Source: Saccharopolyspora_D taberi
GTDB lineage: Bacteria; Actinomycetota; Actinomycetes; Mycobacteriales; Pseudonocardiaceae
Assembly: GCF_039534165.1 (NCBI RefSeq)
Contig: NZ_BAAAUX010000005.1
Coordinates: 284,724-348,723, forward strand
Direction of reading: 5' to 3'
DNA length: 64,000 bases
The notes beneath the pieces were generated by a model. It was not told the DNA's origin and made no database searches. It saw nothing but the letters and a program-made list of their open reading frames with translations. A program made the translations under genes and the position numbers. Of the stretch, positions 34,098 to 42,951 are shown in pieces; within the stretch, counting starts at the first letter, position 1; every line of letters begins with the position of its first letter.

Positions 34098-34983
34098 CGC
34101 GCAGCATCGCGGTGGCGATCACGACGTCGGCCGGGCCCAGCGCGGTCCGGCCGTCCTCGACGTCCCACAGCGCGTTCTGCAGCACCCGGCCCAGCGTCCA
34201 GCCCGCGGCCCGTCCCCGGTCCAGCCCGGCGACCTCGGTGAGCAGGTCGAACCGGCGGAGCACGGCGCGGGCCGGGTCGCCGGTGGCGGCCACGTCGTCC
34301 CACCGGCCGTTCAGCGCGGGCCACAGGTCGAACCCCGGGTCACCTGCCAGCGGCTCGGGGTCGATCGCCAGCCACGGCTCCCGCTGACCGGCGAGCACGT
34401 TGTCGTGGTGCAGGTCCCAGTGCAGCAGCCGGTCGCCGGGCTCGTCGACCAGCTCGGCCACCGCGGACGCGCAGGTCCGCAGCAACCGCTGCTCGGCTGG
34501 GTTCCGCAGCGCGGGCGCCGCGTCCGGGACCTCGTCGAGCATGGCGGCGGCGATGTCGGCCAGCCGCCGCAGCCCTCCGGGCGCCGGTACGGCGACCAGC
34601 CGCGCCAGCAGCTCCGCGAGGACCTGGAACGCGGCTGCGCCGTCGGCGACGGCGGACAGCGGCCGGGAGGCGTCCAACCGCTCCAGCAGCACGGCGCCGC
34701 TGTCCGGGTCGTGTTCGAGCAACCGCACCACGCCGCCGCCGTTCCACGTCCGGAGGCCGAGCACGGTGCCCGCGTTCTCCTCGGTGACCGGCTGGAGCTT
34801 GAGCGCGGCGCGCGTGCCGTCCGCGCGGAGCACGGGCAGGACCAGCCCGGCCATGCCGTGCAGGGGCGGACCGTCCGGCCGCAGCGACCACCGGTCCAGG
34901 CAGTCCGCGGCCAGGCCGGGAAGCGCGGCGGTCCACTCCGGGCCGCGCGATGCGATCAGGGCGTCGGGGATGTCGAAGTGCAC
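34087..34983 (-). CDS. APH(6)/hydroxyurea-type antibiotic phosphotransferase family protein
   Basis: This 298-residue protein belongs to the aminoglycoside/hydroxyurea kinase family (streptomycin 6-phosphotransferase type). The N-lobe reads LVLPVLRADGTRAALKLQPV with the ATP-binding Lys and AVLLERLD. The catalytic motif is LLHWDLHHDNVLAGQREPWL (HxDLHxxN) and the metal Asp lies in AIDPEPLAGDPGFDLWPAL. It may phosphorylate a toxic amine or aminoglycoside; the true substrate is unknown. The ATG at 34983 has GAAGGAGACACC upstream. The 3' end runs into the minisatellite. Confidence 0.88.
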   Translation of the reverse strand: MHFDIPDALIASRGPEWTAALPGLAADCLDRWSLRPDGPPLHGMAGLVLPVLRADGTRAALKLQPVTEENAGTVLGLRTWNGGGVVRLLEHDPDSGAVLLERLDASRPLSAVADGAAAFQVLAELLARLVAVPAPGGLRRLADIAAAMLDEVPDAAPALRNPAEQRLLRTCASAVAELVDEPGDRLLHWDLHHDNVLAGQREPWLAIDPEPLAGDPGFDLWPALNGRWDDVAATGDPARAVLRRFDLLTEVAGLDRGRAAGWTLGRVLQNALWDVEDGRTALGPADVVIATAMLRVRR

Positions 34984-35061
34984 GGGTGTCTCCTTCGCGA
35001 GTTCTGGGAAGTGATCAACGCGAAGGAGGAAGGGCGGCGCCCGGGCGCCACCCGGACACGC

Positions 35062-35096
35062 CGGAAGGGCCGCCCCGCAGCGGGACGACCCTTCCG
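35062..35096 (-). terminator. Hairpin after the DUF2631 gene
   Basis: CGGAAGGG (35062-35069) pairs with CCCTTCCG (35089-35096), and the enclosed bases pair further (CCCGC with GCGGG). It begins 13 bases beyond the stop of the minus-strand DUF2631 gene, a typical terminator position. Confidence 0.6.
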
Positions 35097-35109
35097 CGCA
35101 GTGCTGAGG

Positions 35110-35397
35110 TCAGCGGCGGCGCCAGGCGGTGCGCCTGCGCTTGAGGTCCATGAGCAGCCCGATGGCCAGCGCGGCGGCGATCCCGACCAGCCAGCCGTCC
35201 TCGGTCTTGAAGTGCCCGCCGCCGCTGAGGATGCCCTGGTGGTTGCCGATGAGCATGACCAGCGTCGCGAAAACGCAGAACCAGCCCGCGATCTGGGTGC
35301 CCTTCGGGAACCCGCCGTGCCAGCCCCACTCCACCGACGGTTCGTCGGCCGGGTCGATGGCCTGGCTGGGCTTGTTCTCCAGCTCGGTGCTCGCCAC
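35110..35397 (-). CDS. DUF2631-like small membrane protein
   Basis: This 95-residue protein resembles the actinobacterial DUF2631 family, which is often encoded near dxr. It begins VASTELENKPSQAIDPADEP, then SVEWGWHGGFPKGTQIAGWF opens the first of two membrane helices (about 37-57 and 70-86), and it ends in a basic tail (LKRRRTAWRRR). The function is unknown. GTG 35397 was chosen for the strong AGGAGG upstream. It is divergent from nothing close and lies upstream of the kinase gene on the same strand, separated by a hairpin. Confidence 0.75.
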   Translation of the reverse strand: MASTELENKPSQAIDPADEPSVEWGWHGGFPKGTQIAGWFCVFATLVMLIGNHQGILSGGGHFKTEDGWLVGIAAALAIGLLMDLKRRRTAWRRR

Positions 35398-35514
35398 GTT
35401 GCCTCCTGTGCCACACCGGCCGCCTGGGGCCGAAATCCGTGCTCGCGCGACGATCCGGTCCGCGCCGGACCATCCTCGCACACGGCCGGACCCGGCCCGC
35501 AGGCAACGCGGGCG

Positions 35515-35787
35515 TCAGCCGCCCTTGACCGCCTTGCGGCCGGCCACGGCCCGGTAGACCCCGAGCACGATCACCGACCCGGCGATCGCCAGCAGCCAGG
35601 TGCTCAGCGACCAGAACCGGTCGATGCCCACGCCGAAGATCCAGTTGCCGAGCAGGCCGCCGACGAAGGCGCCGACCACTCCCAGCAGCAGCGTGACCAG
35701 GATCCCGCCCGGGTCCTTGCCGGGCATGATCGCCTTGGCGATGGCACCCACGATCAGGCCGAGCACGATCCATCCGATGATGCCCAT
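35515..35787 (-). CDS. GlsB/YeaQ/YmgE-family stress membrane protein
   Basis: This 90-residue protein is a member of the transglycosylase-associated (GlsB/YeaQ/YmgE) family. MGIIGWIVLGLIVGAIAKAI then MPGKDPGGILVTLLLGVVGA and FVGGLLGNWIFG show the three-helix glycine-rich pattern of the family. Members are often stress-induced, but a molecular role is not established. The ATG at 35787 has GAAGGGGGACGCC just upstream. It diverges from dxr with 110 bases between starts. Confidence 0.88.
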   Translation of the reverse strand: MGIIGWIVLGLIVGAIAKAIMPGKDPGGILVTLLLGVVGAFVGGLLGNWIFGVGIDRFWSLSTWLLAIAGSVIVLGVYRAVAGRKAVKGG

Positions 35788-35897
35788 GGCGTCCCCCTTC
35801 CTACCTGCGGATCGGCGCAACGCCGACTCCCCCGATCGTGACTGCGGACCGTGATTTGCGCACCACGAGCGACGGGCCGGTAAGGCCTTCGGGGACA

Positions 35898-37181
35898 ATG
35901 GTGGTGATGCCTCCAGAGAACGCCATGCCTCCTGAGTTCCCCAGTCCCAGCCCGGCCGCGGGCGGCCACGACGGTCCGCCACGGACCGTGGTCGTGCTCG
36001 GCTCGACCGGCTCGATCGGAACCCAGGCGCTGGAGGTGATCCGGGAGAACCCGGGGTGGTTCCGGGTGGCCGGGATCGCCGCGGGTGGCAGCGACCCCGC
36101 CGCGCTGGCCGCGCAGGCGCTGGAGTTCGGCGTCGAGGCCGTCGCCGTGGCGAAGGGCACCGCGGTCGAGGACGTGCAGCTGGCCCTCTACGCCGAGGCC
36201 CAGCGCCTCGGCTACGCCAGCGGCGAGTTCCGGCTGCCCCGGCTGCTGGCCGGTCCGGACTCGGCGACCGAGCTGGTCGAGACCACGCCGGCCGACGTCG
36301 TGCTCAACGGCGTCGACGGCTCGCGCGGCCTGAAGCCGACGCTGGCCGCGCTGGACAGCGGCGCGACGCTGGCGCTGGCGAACAAGGAGTCGCTGATCGC
36401 CGGTGGCGCGCTGGTGCTGGGGGCGGCCAAGCCCGGTCAGATCGTCCCGGTCGACTCCGAGCACTCCGCGCTCGCGCAGTGCCTGCTCGGCGGCCGGGAG
36501 CACGAGGTCGACCGGCTGGTGCTGACCGCCTCCGGCGGGCCGTTCCGCGGCTGCAAGGCCGCCGACCTGCGCGGGGTGACGCTGGAGCAGGCGCTCGCGC
36601 ACCCCACCTGGTCGATGGGCAACGTGGTCACGATCAACTCGGCCACCCTGGTCAACAAGGGCCTGGAGCTGATCGAGGCGCACCTGCTGTTCGGCGTCCC
36701 CTACGACCGCATCGACGTCGTGGTGCACCCGCAGTCGATCGTGCACTCGATGGTCACCTTCACCGACGGCTCGACGCTGGCGCAGGCCAGCCCGCCGAAC
36801 ATGCGGCTGCCGATCGCCCTCGGCCTGGACTGGCCGAACCGGGTCCCCGGCGCCGCGCCCGCGCTGTCGTTCGCCGAGGCCATGTCGTGGACCTTCGAAC
36901 CGGTCGACGACGAGGCGTTCCCGGCCGTCGAGCTGGCCCGGCACGCGGGCAGCACCGGCGGCTGCCTGCCCGCCATCTACAACGCGGCCAACGAGGAGGC
37001 GCTGGCCGCGTTCGTCGCGGGCAACATCGGTTTCACGTCCATCGTGCACACTGTGGACGGGGTGCTCGCCGAGTCGGACCGGTGGCGGGCGGCTCCGGCG
37101 AGCGTGGACGAGGTCTTCGCGGCCGAGGACTGGGCCCGCACGCGCGCCCGGGAGCTCGCCGCGGCAGGGAGGTCGAACTAG
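35898..37181 (+). CDS. dxr: 1-deoxy-D-xylulose-5-phosphate reductoisomerase
   Basis: This ~427-residue enzyme converts DXP to MEP with NADPH in the non-mevalonate isoprenoid pathway. The NADPH motif is VVVLGSTGSIGTQALEVIRE; substrate and metal residues lie in LALANKESLIAGGALVLG, IVPVDSEHSALAQCLLG and LTASGGPFRG; AHPTWSMGNVVTINSATLVN and NKGLELIEAHLLFGVPYDRI are further family blocks. The N-terminal ~30 residues are not conserved, so the start may be ATG 35898 or 35907. Its stop is directly followed by the ATG of the site-2 protease gene, so the two are coupled, as in mycobacteria. Confidence 0.96.
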   Translation: MVVMPPENAMPPEFPSPSPAAGGHDGPPRTVVVLGSTGSIGTQALEVIRENPGWFRVAGIAAGGSDPAALAAQALEFGVEAVAVAKGTAVEDVQLALYAEAQRLGYASGEFRLPRLLAGPDSATELVETTPADVVLNGVDGSRGLKPTLAALDSGATLALANKESLIAGGALVLGAAKPGQIVPVDSEHSALAQCLLGGREHEVDRLVLTASGGPFRGCKAADLRGVTLEQALAHPTWSMGNVVTINSATLVNKGLELIEAHLLFGVPYDRIDVVVHPQSIVHSMVTFTDGSTLAQASPPNMRLPIALGLDWPNRVPGAAPALSFAEAMSWTFEPVDDEAFPAVELARHAGSTGGCLPAIYNAANEEALAAFVAGNIGFTSIVHTVDGVLAESDRWRAAPASVDEVFAAEDWARTRARELAAAGRSN

Positions 37182-38465
37182 ATGCTGGTCGTCGTGGGCA
37201 TCCTGGTCTTCTTCGTCGGGCTGCTGCTGTCGATCGCCTGGCACGAGCTCGGCCACCTGATGTGGGCCAAGCTGTTCGGGATCAAGGTCACCCAGTACAT
37301 GGTGGGCTTCGGGCGGACGATCTGGTCCCGGAAGAAGGGCGAGACCGAGTACGGGATCAAGGCCATCCCGTTCGGCGGCTACATCCGCATGATCGGGATG
37401 TTCCCGCCGAAGAAGGACGAGGAGTACGGCCGCACCGCGGCGTCCACCCCGTTCCGGCTGATGATCGAGGACGCCCGGCAGGCGGTGGCCGAGGAGGTCC
37501 GCCCGGAGGACGCGCACCGGCAGTTCTACCAGCGCAGCCCGTGGAAGCGGATGCTGGTGATGTTCGGCGGCCCGTTCATGAACCTGGTCCTGGCCGTGGC
37601 GATCTTCACCGCGAGCCTGATGGGCTTCGGCGTGAGCACCCCGACGACCACGGTCGGCAAGGTCAGCGAGTGCGTGCTGCCCGCCAGCGCGGGCAACGTC
37701 GCGCAGTGCCCGCCCGACGCGCCGCGGACCCCGGCCGCCGAGGCGGGTTTCCAGCCCGGGGACAGGATCGTCGCGTTCGGCGGCCGTCCGTACAGCTCGT
37801 GGGCGGAGCTCCAGCGGGCCATCCGGGACTCCTCCGGCGTGGTGCCGGTGGAGGTCGAGCGCGGTGACCAGCGGCTGACGCTGACGCCGAACCTGATCGA
37901 GAACGAGATGCCCAAGCTCGACGACGCAGACGAGATGGTCAAGGTGGGCTTCCTCGGCCTGTCGCCGACCTCGGTCATGGTCAAGCAGGACCTCGCCGGT
38001 GTGGTCGGCACGATGGGCAACATGCTCAGCATGACCGTGCAGAAGGTCATCGAGCTGCCGCAGCGGGTGCCGGACCTGGTCTCGGCGATCTTCGGCGGCG
38101 AGCGCGAGGACGACTCGCCGATCGGGGTCGTGGGCGCCAGCCGGATCGGCGGCGAGGTGCTGTCCTACGACCAGTTCTCGGTCGAGTCCCGGATCGTGAT
38201 GATGTTCAACCTGCTGGCAGGGGTGAACCTGTCGCTGTTCGTGCTGAACATGCTGCCGATCCTGCCGCTGGACGGCGGGCACATCGCGGGCGCCGCGTGG
38301 GAGTCGATCCGGCGCCGGTTCGCGCGGCTGATCCGCAGGCCGGACCCGGGCCCGTTCGACACCGCCAAGCTGATGCCGCTCGCCTACGGGGTCAGCCTGG
38401 TGTTCATCGCCTACTCGCTGCTGGTCCTGGTGGCCGACATCGTGAATCCCGTAACGATTTTCTAA
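37182..38465 (+). CDS. rip: Site-2 protease family intramembrane metalloprotease (Rip1/RseP)
   Basis: This 427-residue membrane protein is an intramembrane zinc protease that cleaves anti-sigma factors and other membrane substrates. The active site HELGH (residues 21-25) lies in the first helix and the third ligand in MLPILPLDGGHIAG. A PDZ domain lies between (GFQPGDRIVAFGGRPYSSWA). There are four or so membrane helices. It follows dxr with no gap between stop and start and precedes ispG, the same order as Mycobacterium Rv2870c-Rv2869c-Rv2868c. Rip1 there controls several sigma-factor pathways; the targets here are unknown. Confidence 0.96.
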   Translation: MLVVVGILVFFVGLLLSIAWHELGHLMWAKLFGIKVTQYMVGFGRTIWSRKKGETEYGIKAIPFGGYIRMIGMFPPKKDEEYGRTAASTPFRLMIEDARQAVAEEVRPEDAHRQFYQRSPWKRMLVMFGGPFMNLVLAVAIFTASLMGFGVSTPTTTVGKVSECVLPASAGNVAQCPPDAPRTPAAEAGFQPGDRIVAFGGRPYSSWAELQRAIRDSSGVVPVEVERGDQRLTLTPNLIENEMPKLDDADEMVKVGFLGLSPTSVMVKQDLAGVVGTMGNMLSMTVQKVIELPQRVPDLVSAIFGGEREDDSPIGVVGASRIGGEVLSYDQFSVESRIVMMFNLLAGVNLSLFVLNMLPILPLDGGHIAGAAWESIRRRFARLIRRPDPGPFDTAKLMPLAYGVSLVFIAYSLLVLVADIVNPVTIF

Positions 38466-38638
38466 ACCGGTCCGCGCGGCGGCGCGTCAGGCGGCCCGAA
38501 ACGGCCGCGGGCGCGCCGGTGAACGGTCGCCCAACGTGACGCAGTGACCCCATTCCACCGCCGGGCGGGTGACAGCGCGCCGGTATCGTGGGTCGGGAAG
38601 GCCGAGCTTGTCGTCAGCGCAGAGGTGGAGAGGAATCG

Positions 38639-39796
38639 ATGACCGTCGATCTGGGCATGCCCGCCGCACCGGCTCCGGTGCTCGCAGAACGGCGCAGGAC
38701 CCGCCAGTTACAGGTCGGCCCGGTCGGCGTCGGCAGCGAGCACCCCATCTCGGTGCAGAGCATGACCACCACCAACACCGCTGACATCAACGGCACGCTC
38801 CAGCAGATCGCGGAGCTGACCGCGGCGGGCTGCGACATCGTCCGGGTCGCCTGTCCCAGCGCCGACGACGCCGAGGCGCTGCCGGCGATCGCGAAGAAGT
38901 CGCAGATCCCGGTCATCGCCGACATCCACTTCCAGCCGAAGTACGTCTTCGCCGCGATCGAGGCGGGCTGCGCGGGGGTCCGGGTCAACCCGGGCAACAT
39001 CCGCAAGTTCGACGACCAGGTCAAGGAGATCGCGCAGGCCGCGCGCGACCACGGCACCCCGATCCGGATCGGGGTCAACGCCGGTTCGCTGGACCCGCGG
39101 CTGCTCAAGAAGCACGGCAAGGCCACCCCGGAGGCGCTGGCCGAGTCGGCGCTGTGGGAGGCGAGCCTGTTCGCCGAGCACGACTTCCACAACATCAAGA
39201 TCTCGGTCAAGCACAACGACCCGGTCGTGATGGTGCGGGCCTACGAGATCCTGGCCGAGCAGTGCGACTACCCGCTGCACCTGGGCGTGACCGAGGCGGG
39301 CCCGGCCTTCCAGGGCACGATCAAGTCCGCGGTCGCCTTCGGCGCGCTGCTGCGCCAGGGCATCGGCGACACCATCCGGGTCTCGCTGTCGGCGCCGCCG
39401 GTCGAGGAGATCAAGGTCGGCACCCAGATCCTGCAGTCGCTGAACCTGCGCCCGCGCAAGCTGGAGATCGTCTCCTGCCCGTCCTGCGGCCGCGCGCAGG
39501 TTGACGTCTACAAGCTCGCCGACGAGGTCACCGCCGGGCTGGAGGGCATGGAGGTGCCGCTGCGGGTCGCGGTGATGGGCTGCGTGGTGAACGGGCCCGG
39601 CGAGGCCCGCGAGGCCGACCTCGGCGTGGCCTCCGGCAACGGCAAGGGCCAGATCTTCGTCAAGGGCGAGGTCATCAAGACCGTCCCCGAGGCCCAGATC
39701 GTGGAGACCCTCATCGAGGAAGCCATGCGCATCGCCGAGGGCATGGAGCCCGCCGACGAGTCCGAGGCCGGTGCCCCGGTCGTCACCGTCAGCTGA
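38639..39796 (+). CDS. ispG: 4-hydroxy-3-methylbut-2-en-1-yl diphosphate synthase (flavodoxin)
   Basis: This 385-residue iron-sulfur enzyme catalyses the next-to-last step of the MEP isoprenoid pathway. Family blocks include PISVQSMTTTNTADINGTLQ, CDIVRVACPSADDAEAL, VIADIHFQPKYVFAAIEAG and CAGVRVNPGNIRKFDDQV. The 4Fe-4S ligands are CPSCGRAQ and MGCVVNGPGEA, the last also carrying the conserved Glu. ATG 38639 is supported by GGAGAGGA upstream. It lies 173 bases after the protease gene, which may hold its own promoter. Confidence 0.98.
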   Translation: MTVDLGMPAAPAPVLAERRRTRQLQVGPVGVGSEHPISVQSMTTTNTADINGTLQQIAELTAAGCDIVRVACPSADDAEALPAIAKKSQIPVIADIHFQPKYVFAAIEAGCAGVRVNPGNIRKFDDQVKEIAQAARDHGTPIRIGVNAGSLDPRLLKKHGKATPEALAESALWEASLFAEHDFHNIKISVKHNDPVVMVRAYEILAEQCDYPLHLGVTEAGPAFQGTIKSAVAFGALLRQGIGDTIRVSLSAPPVEEIKVGTQILQSLNLRPRKLEIVSCPSCGRAQVDVYKLADEVTAGLEGMEVPLRVAVMGCVVNGPGEAREADLGVASGNGKGQIFVKGEVIKTVPEAQIVETLIEEAMRIAEGMEPADESEAGAPVVTVS

Positions 39797-39966
39797 TCCC
39801 GGCCCCGTACCGGTGATCACCGTTGGCGTGGTGAACGGCGCTCAGCCCGGGACGGGTTCGCGCGGAACCCTCAGTGCTACTCCGTTCGGGTGAGCGCTGT
39901 GGCGTGAATGCGAATCGGTACCGGACAGGCCGGTTGCGCACGCGGGGTTTCTGGCAGTCTTGGCCC

Positions 39967-40803
39967 GTGCTCAAGCTCGCCGGTGCCCGTGTTCTGGAGG
40001 ATCGCGACGCGGTCGGGGTCCGCTCGGTGCTGGACTCCGACCCGGTCGCGGCGTGCATGGTCGCCGCCAGGGTCGAGACCGCGGGTGTCCACCCGGTCCG
40101 GCTCGGCGGCGAGCTGTGGGGCTTCGGCCACCGGCTCGACGGCCTGTGCTTCTCCGGTGTCAACCTGATCCCGCTGCGCGGCGACGCGTCGGCCATGCGC
40201 GCGTTCGCCGACCGCGCCCTGCGGCGCCGCCGGGTCTGCTCCTCGCTGGTCGGTCCGGCGGAGCAGGTGCTGGGGCTGTGGGGGGAGCTGGAGCCGCAGT
40301 GGGGCCCGGCCAGGGAGGTCCGCGAGGAGCAGCCGCTGCTGGTGCTGGCGGGCCCGCCGCGGGTGGCGCCGGACCCGCTGGTGCGCCCGGTCCGGCCGGA
40401 CGAGCTGGACCGCTACCTGCCCGCGGCGGTCGCGATGTTCACCGAGGAGGTCGGCATCGACCCGTCCAGCGACGGGGGAGCGGCGGGCTACCGGGCGCGG
40501 GTCGCGGAGCTGATCGCGAGCGGCCGGGCGTTCGCCCGGTTCGAGGGCGGCCAGGTGGTGTTCAAGGCCGAGATCGGCGCGCTGTCGCGCACGGTCGGCC
40601 AGATCCAGGGCGTCTGGGTGCACCCGGACCGCCGCAGCACCGGCCTCGGCACCGCCGGGACGGCGGCGGTGGCCGACCGGCTGGTCCGCGGCCTCGGCCG
40701 GACGGCCAGCCTGTACGTCAACGGCTACAACGTCGCGGCCCGGATCGCGTACGGGAAGGTCGGGTTCCGGCAGCAGGGCTCCTTCGCAACCGTGCTGTTT
40801 TAG
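39967..40803 (+). CDS. DUF4081/GNAT-family acetyltransferase
   Basis: This 278-residue protein has an N-terminal DUF4081-like domain (VLDSDPVAACMVAARVET, GGELWGFGHRLDGLCFSGV) joined to a GNAT domain with the acetyl-CoA loop in GVWVHPDRRSTGLGTAGTAA and a C-terminal YVNGYNVAARIAYGKVGF. It corresponds by position and layout to mycobacterial Rv2867c next to ispG. Substrate unknown. The GTG at 39967 was chosen where homology appears to begin; no strong ribosome site is seen, and upstream in-frame starts cannot be excluded. Its stop is followed after seven bases by palindromic repeat copy 2. Confidence 0.88.
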   Translation: MLKLAGARVLEDRDAVGVRSVLDSDPVAACMVAARVETAGVHPVRLGGELWGFGHRLDGLCFSGVNLIPLRGDASAMRAFADRALRRRRVCSSLVGPAEQVLGLWGELEPQWGPAREVREEQPLLVLAGPPRVAPDPLVRPVRPDELDRYLPAAVAMFTEEVGIDPSSDGGAAGYRARVAELIASGRAFARFEGGQVVFKAEIGALSRTVGQIQGVWVHPDRRSTGLGTAGTAAVADRLVRGLGRTASLYVNGYNVAARIAYGKVGFRQQGSFATVLF

Positions 40804-40810
40804 GGAAATG

Positions 40811-40980
40811 TCGGCTCGTTTTGCGGGGCGGTGCAAGTGGCGGAACCTCAGGCGCCCCTCGGCTGCGGGATCTTTTTCCGACGTATGCCAATACGACGGA
40901 AAAAGCTGTCCTCGCCGAGGAACGCCTGAGAACCCGCGGCGGTGCCGGTTGCGTGGGTGGGCTAAGCGGCTTCGCCGCTT
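40811..40980 (+). repeat. Palindromic repeat element, copy 2
   Basis: Same architecture as the copies at 30891 and 43816. The outer arms pair at 15 of 17 positions, with distal parts CCCTCGGC and GCCGAGGA, different from the other copies but still complementary. The inner stem CTTTTTCCGACGTAT / AATACGACGGAAAAAG is conserved. The left flank CTCGTTTTGCGG and the direct repeat GGCGGTGC are shared with copy 3. It ends in hairpin AAGCGG-CTTCG-CCGCTT and begins seven bases after the GNAT stop. Confidence 0.9.
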
Positions 40981-41054
40981 GAGGACGATGGCTGTGTTGG
41001 CAACCGCTCACCGACCGGCTCCGATCGTGGCTGCCCATCGTCGGAGATCTTCGG

Positions 41055-41067
41055 CATACTCGCGGCG
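41055..41067 (+). promoter_or_regulatory. Possible leaderless promoter of the penicillin-binding protein gene
   Basis: A -10-like CATACT at 41055-41060 ends six bases before the GTG at 41067, and no ribosome site is present. This spacing would put the transcription start on the GTG itself, as in leaderless mRNAs that are common in Actinobacteria. A clear -35 is not seen. Confidence 0.35.
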
Positions 41068-42860
41068 TGTGTTCGCTGCGGATCTTCGGACTGATGACCG
41101 GGCTGTTGCTGCTGCTGCCGATCGCGGGATGCGGGGTCTTCAACTCCGGCCCGTCGGCGAGCGACGTGGCATCCGAGTTCCTGCGGGCCTACGCCGCGGG
41201 TGACACCGCGGGCGCCGCCGCCCGCACGGACGCCCCGGAGGCGGCCCGGCCGGTCCTGGACGACACCCGGCGGGCGCTGGAGCCCAAGGCGCTGACCCCG
41301 CAGGTGGGGGAGACCACCGAGGGCGAGCCGACCTCCGTGCGCTATGAGCTGACCTGGGATTTCGGCGACGGACGGGTCTGGCGCTACCCGAGCAGCATGC
41401 AGCTGGTCGAGGGCGAGCAGGGCTGGAAGGTCCGCTGGTCGCCCGCGGTGATCCATCCGCAGCTCGGGCCGAAGCAGACCCTGGCGCTGAACGAGCAGCC
41501 GCCCGAGCCAGCACCCGTGCTCGACCGCGACGGGGTGCGGCTGATGGGGCCGGAGCAGCTGGTCACGGTCAGCCTGAACGCGAAGGAGGCCGGGGACCTG
41601 CCCCGCGTCGCCGACGAGCTGGCCGGTGCGCTGGGCTCGATCGACCCGGACATCACCCGGCAGTCGATCCTCGACGGGGTCGCCCGTACCCCGCCGGACC
41701 AGCCGTACGCGGTCGTGACGCTGCGGCAGGCCGACTACGAGCGGGTCCGGGCCGGCATCTACGACCTGCCCGGTGTGCGGTTCCCGGCGCAGGAGAAGCT
41801 GGTCAGCGCCGAGCGCGGCTACGCGTCGCAGGTGCTCGGCGGCCTGGCGCGGCGGGTGGACGACGAGGTCGCGGCGGGCACCGGCTGGCGGGTGACCACC
41901 GTCAACGAGGGCGGTGGCGAGGCCGCGACGTTGCACGACGTGCCGCCCCGTCCGGTCGGCCCGGTCAACGCGACGCTCAGCGACCGGGTGCAGCGGGCCG
42001 CCGAGCAGGCGGTCGACCCGGTGCCGCAGGCGACGATGCTGGTCGCGATGCAGCCCTCGACCGGCGAGGTGCTGGCGGTGGCGCAGAACGCCCCGGCCGA
42101 CGCGCAGGGCGCGGTCGCGCTGACCGGCCAGTACCCGCCGGGCTCGACGTTCAAGATCGCCACCGCGACGGCGGCCCTGGAGACCGGGCAGCTCGGCATC
42201 GACACCCCGGTCGCCTGCCCGGCCAAGAAGGTCTTCGACGGCCGGGTGGTGCCCAACGACAAGGAGTTCGACCTCGGCACGGTGCCGCTGCGCACCGCGT
42301 TCGCGAGGTCGTGCAACACCACGTTCGCCCAGCTCGCGGTCGACGAGCCCGCGGGCGCGCTGACCGACGCGGCCAAGCGGCTGGGCATCGGCGTCGACTT
42401 CGACATGGCCGGGGCCACCACCATCACCGGCGCCGCGCCGGAGGCCGAGGGCACCGTGCAGCGCGCGGAGAACGGCATCGGCCAGGGCAAGGTGCTGGCC
42501 AGCCCGTTCGGGATGGCGCTGGCCACCGCGACGGTCGCCAAGGGCTCGATGCCGGTCCCGACGCTGGTCCGCGGCGCGGAGACCAAGGCCGACGCGATCC
42601 CGCAACCGCCGTCGCAGCGCACCCTCGACCAGCTCCGGCCGATGATGCGCGAGGTCGTCACCTCGGGCACCGCCACCGCGCTGGCCGGATCGGGAGAGGT
42701 CCGCGGCAAGACCGGCACCGCGCAGTTCGGCGACGGCACGCACTCGCACGGCTGGTTCGTCGGCTACCGCGACGACCTGGCCTTCGCGGTGCTGGTGACC
42801 GACGCGGGGGCTTCCGGCCCCGCGGTCGACGTGGCCCGGAAGTTCCTCGGGGCTGCCTGA
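41067..42860 (+). CDS. Penicillin-binding lipoprotein (class B-like transpeptidase)
   Basis: This 597-residue protein is a membrane-anchored penicillin-binding protein. The signal peptide ends in lipobox PIAGC with Cys22. An NTF2-like N-terminal domain (DVASEFLRAYAAGDTAGAAA) and a dimerisation-like region precede the transpeptidase domain. The active-site motifs are S360-TF-K363 (PPGSTFKIATA), S415-C-N417 and K548-T-G (GKTGTAQFGDG). It corresponds to mycobacterial Rv2864c in family and position between ispG and map. It crosslinks peptidoglycan or contributes to beta-lactam response. Start is GTG 41067 with no ribosome site. Confidence 0.93.
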   Translation: MCSLRIFGLMTGLLLLLPIAGCGVFNSGPSASDVASEFLRAYAAGDTAGAAARTDAPEAARPVLDDTRRALEPKALTPQVGETTEGEPTSVRYELTWDFGDGRVWRYPSSMQLVEGEQGWKVRWSPAVIHPQLGPKQTLALNEQPPEPAPVLDRDGVRLMGPEQLVTVSLNAKEAGDLPRVADELAGALGSIDPDITRQSILDGVARTPPDQPYAVVTLRQADYERVRAGIYDLPGVRFPAQEKLVSAERGYASQVLGGLARRVDDEVAAGTGWRVTTVNEGGGEAATLHDVPPRPVGPVNATLSDRVQRAAEQAVDPVPQATMLVAMQPSTGEVLAVAQNAPADAQGAVALTGQYPPGSTFKIATATAALETGQLGIDTPVACPAKKVFDGRVVPNDKEFDLGTVPLRTAFARSCNTTFAQLAVDEPAGALTDAAKRLGIGVDFDMAGATTITGAAPEAEGTVQRAENGIGQGKVLASPFGMALATATVAKGSMPVPTLVRGAETKADAIPQPPSQRTLDQLRPMMREVVTSGTATALAGSGEVRGKTGTAQFGDGTHSHGWFVGYRDDLAFAVLVTDAGASGPAVDVARKFLGAA

Positions 42861-42951
42861 GGCGGCTCGGACTGTGGGATCTGTCATGCGCGGCGCCTGG
42901 ACGGGGACAGCCCGCAACCCGCCCTTCACCCGACGTTCTAGAGTGAGGGGC

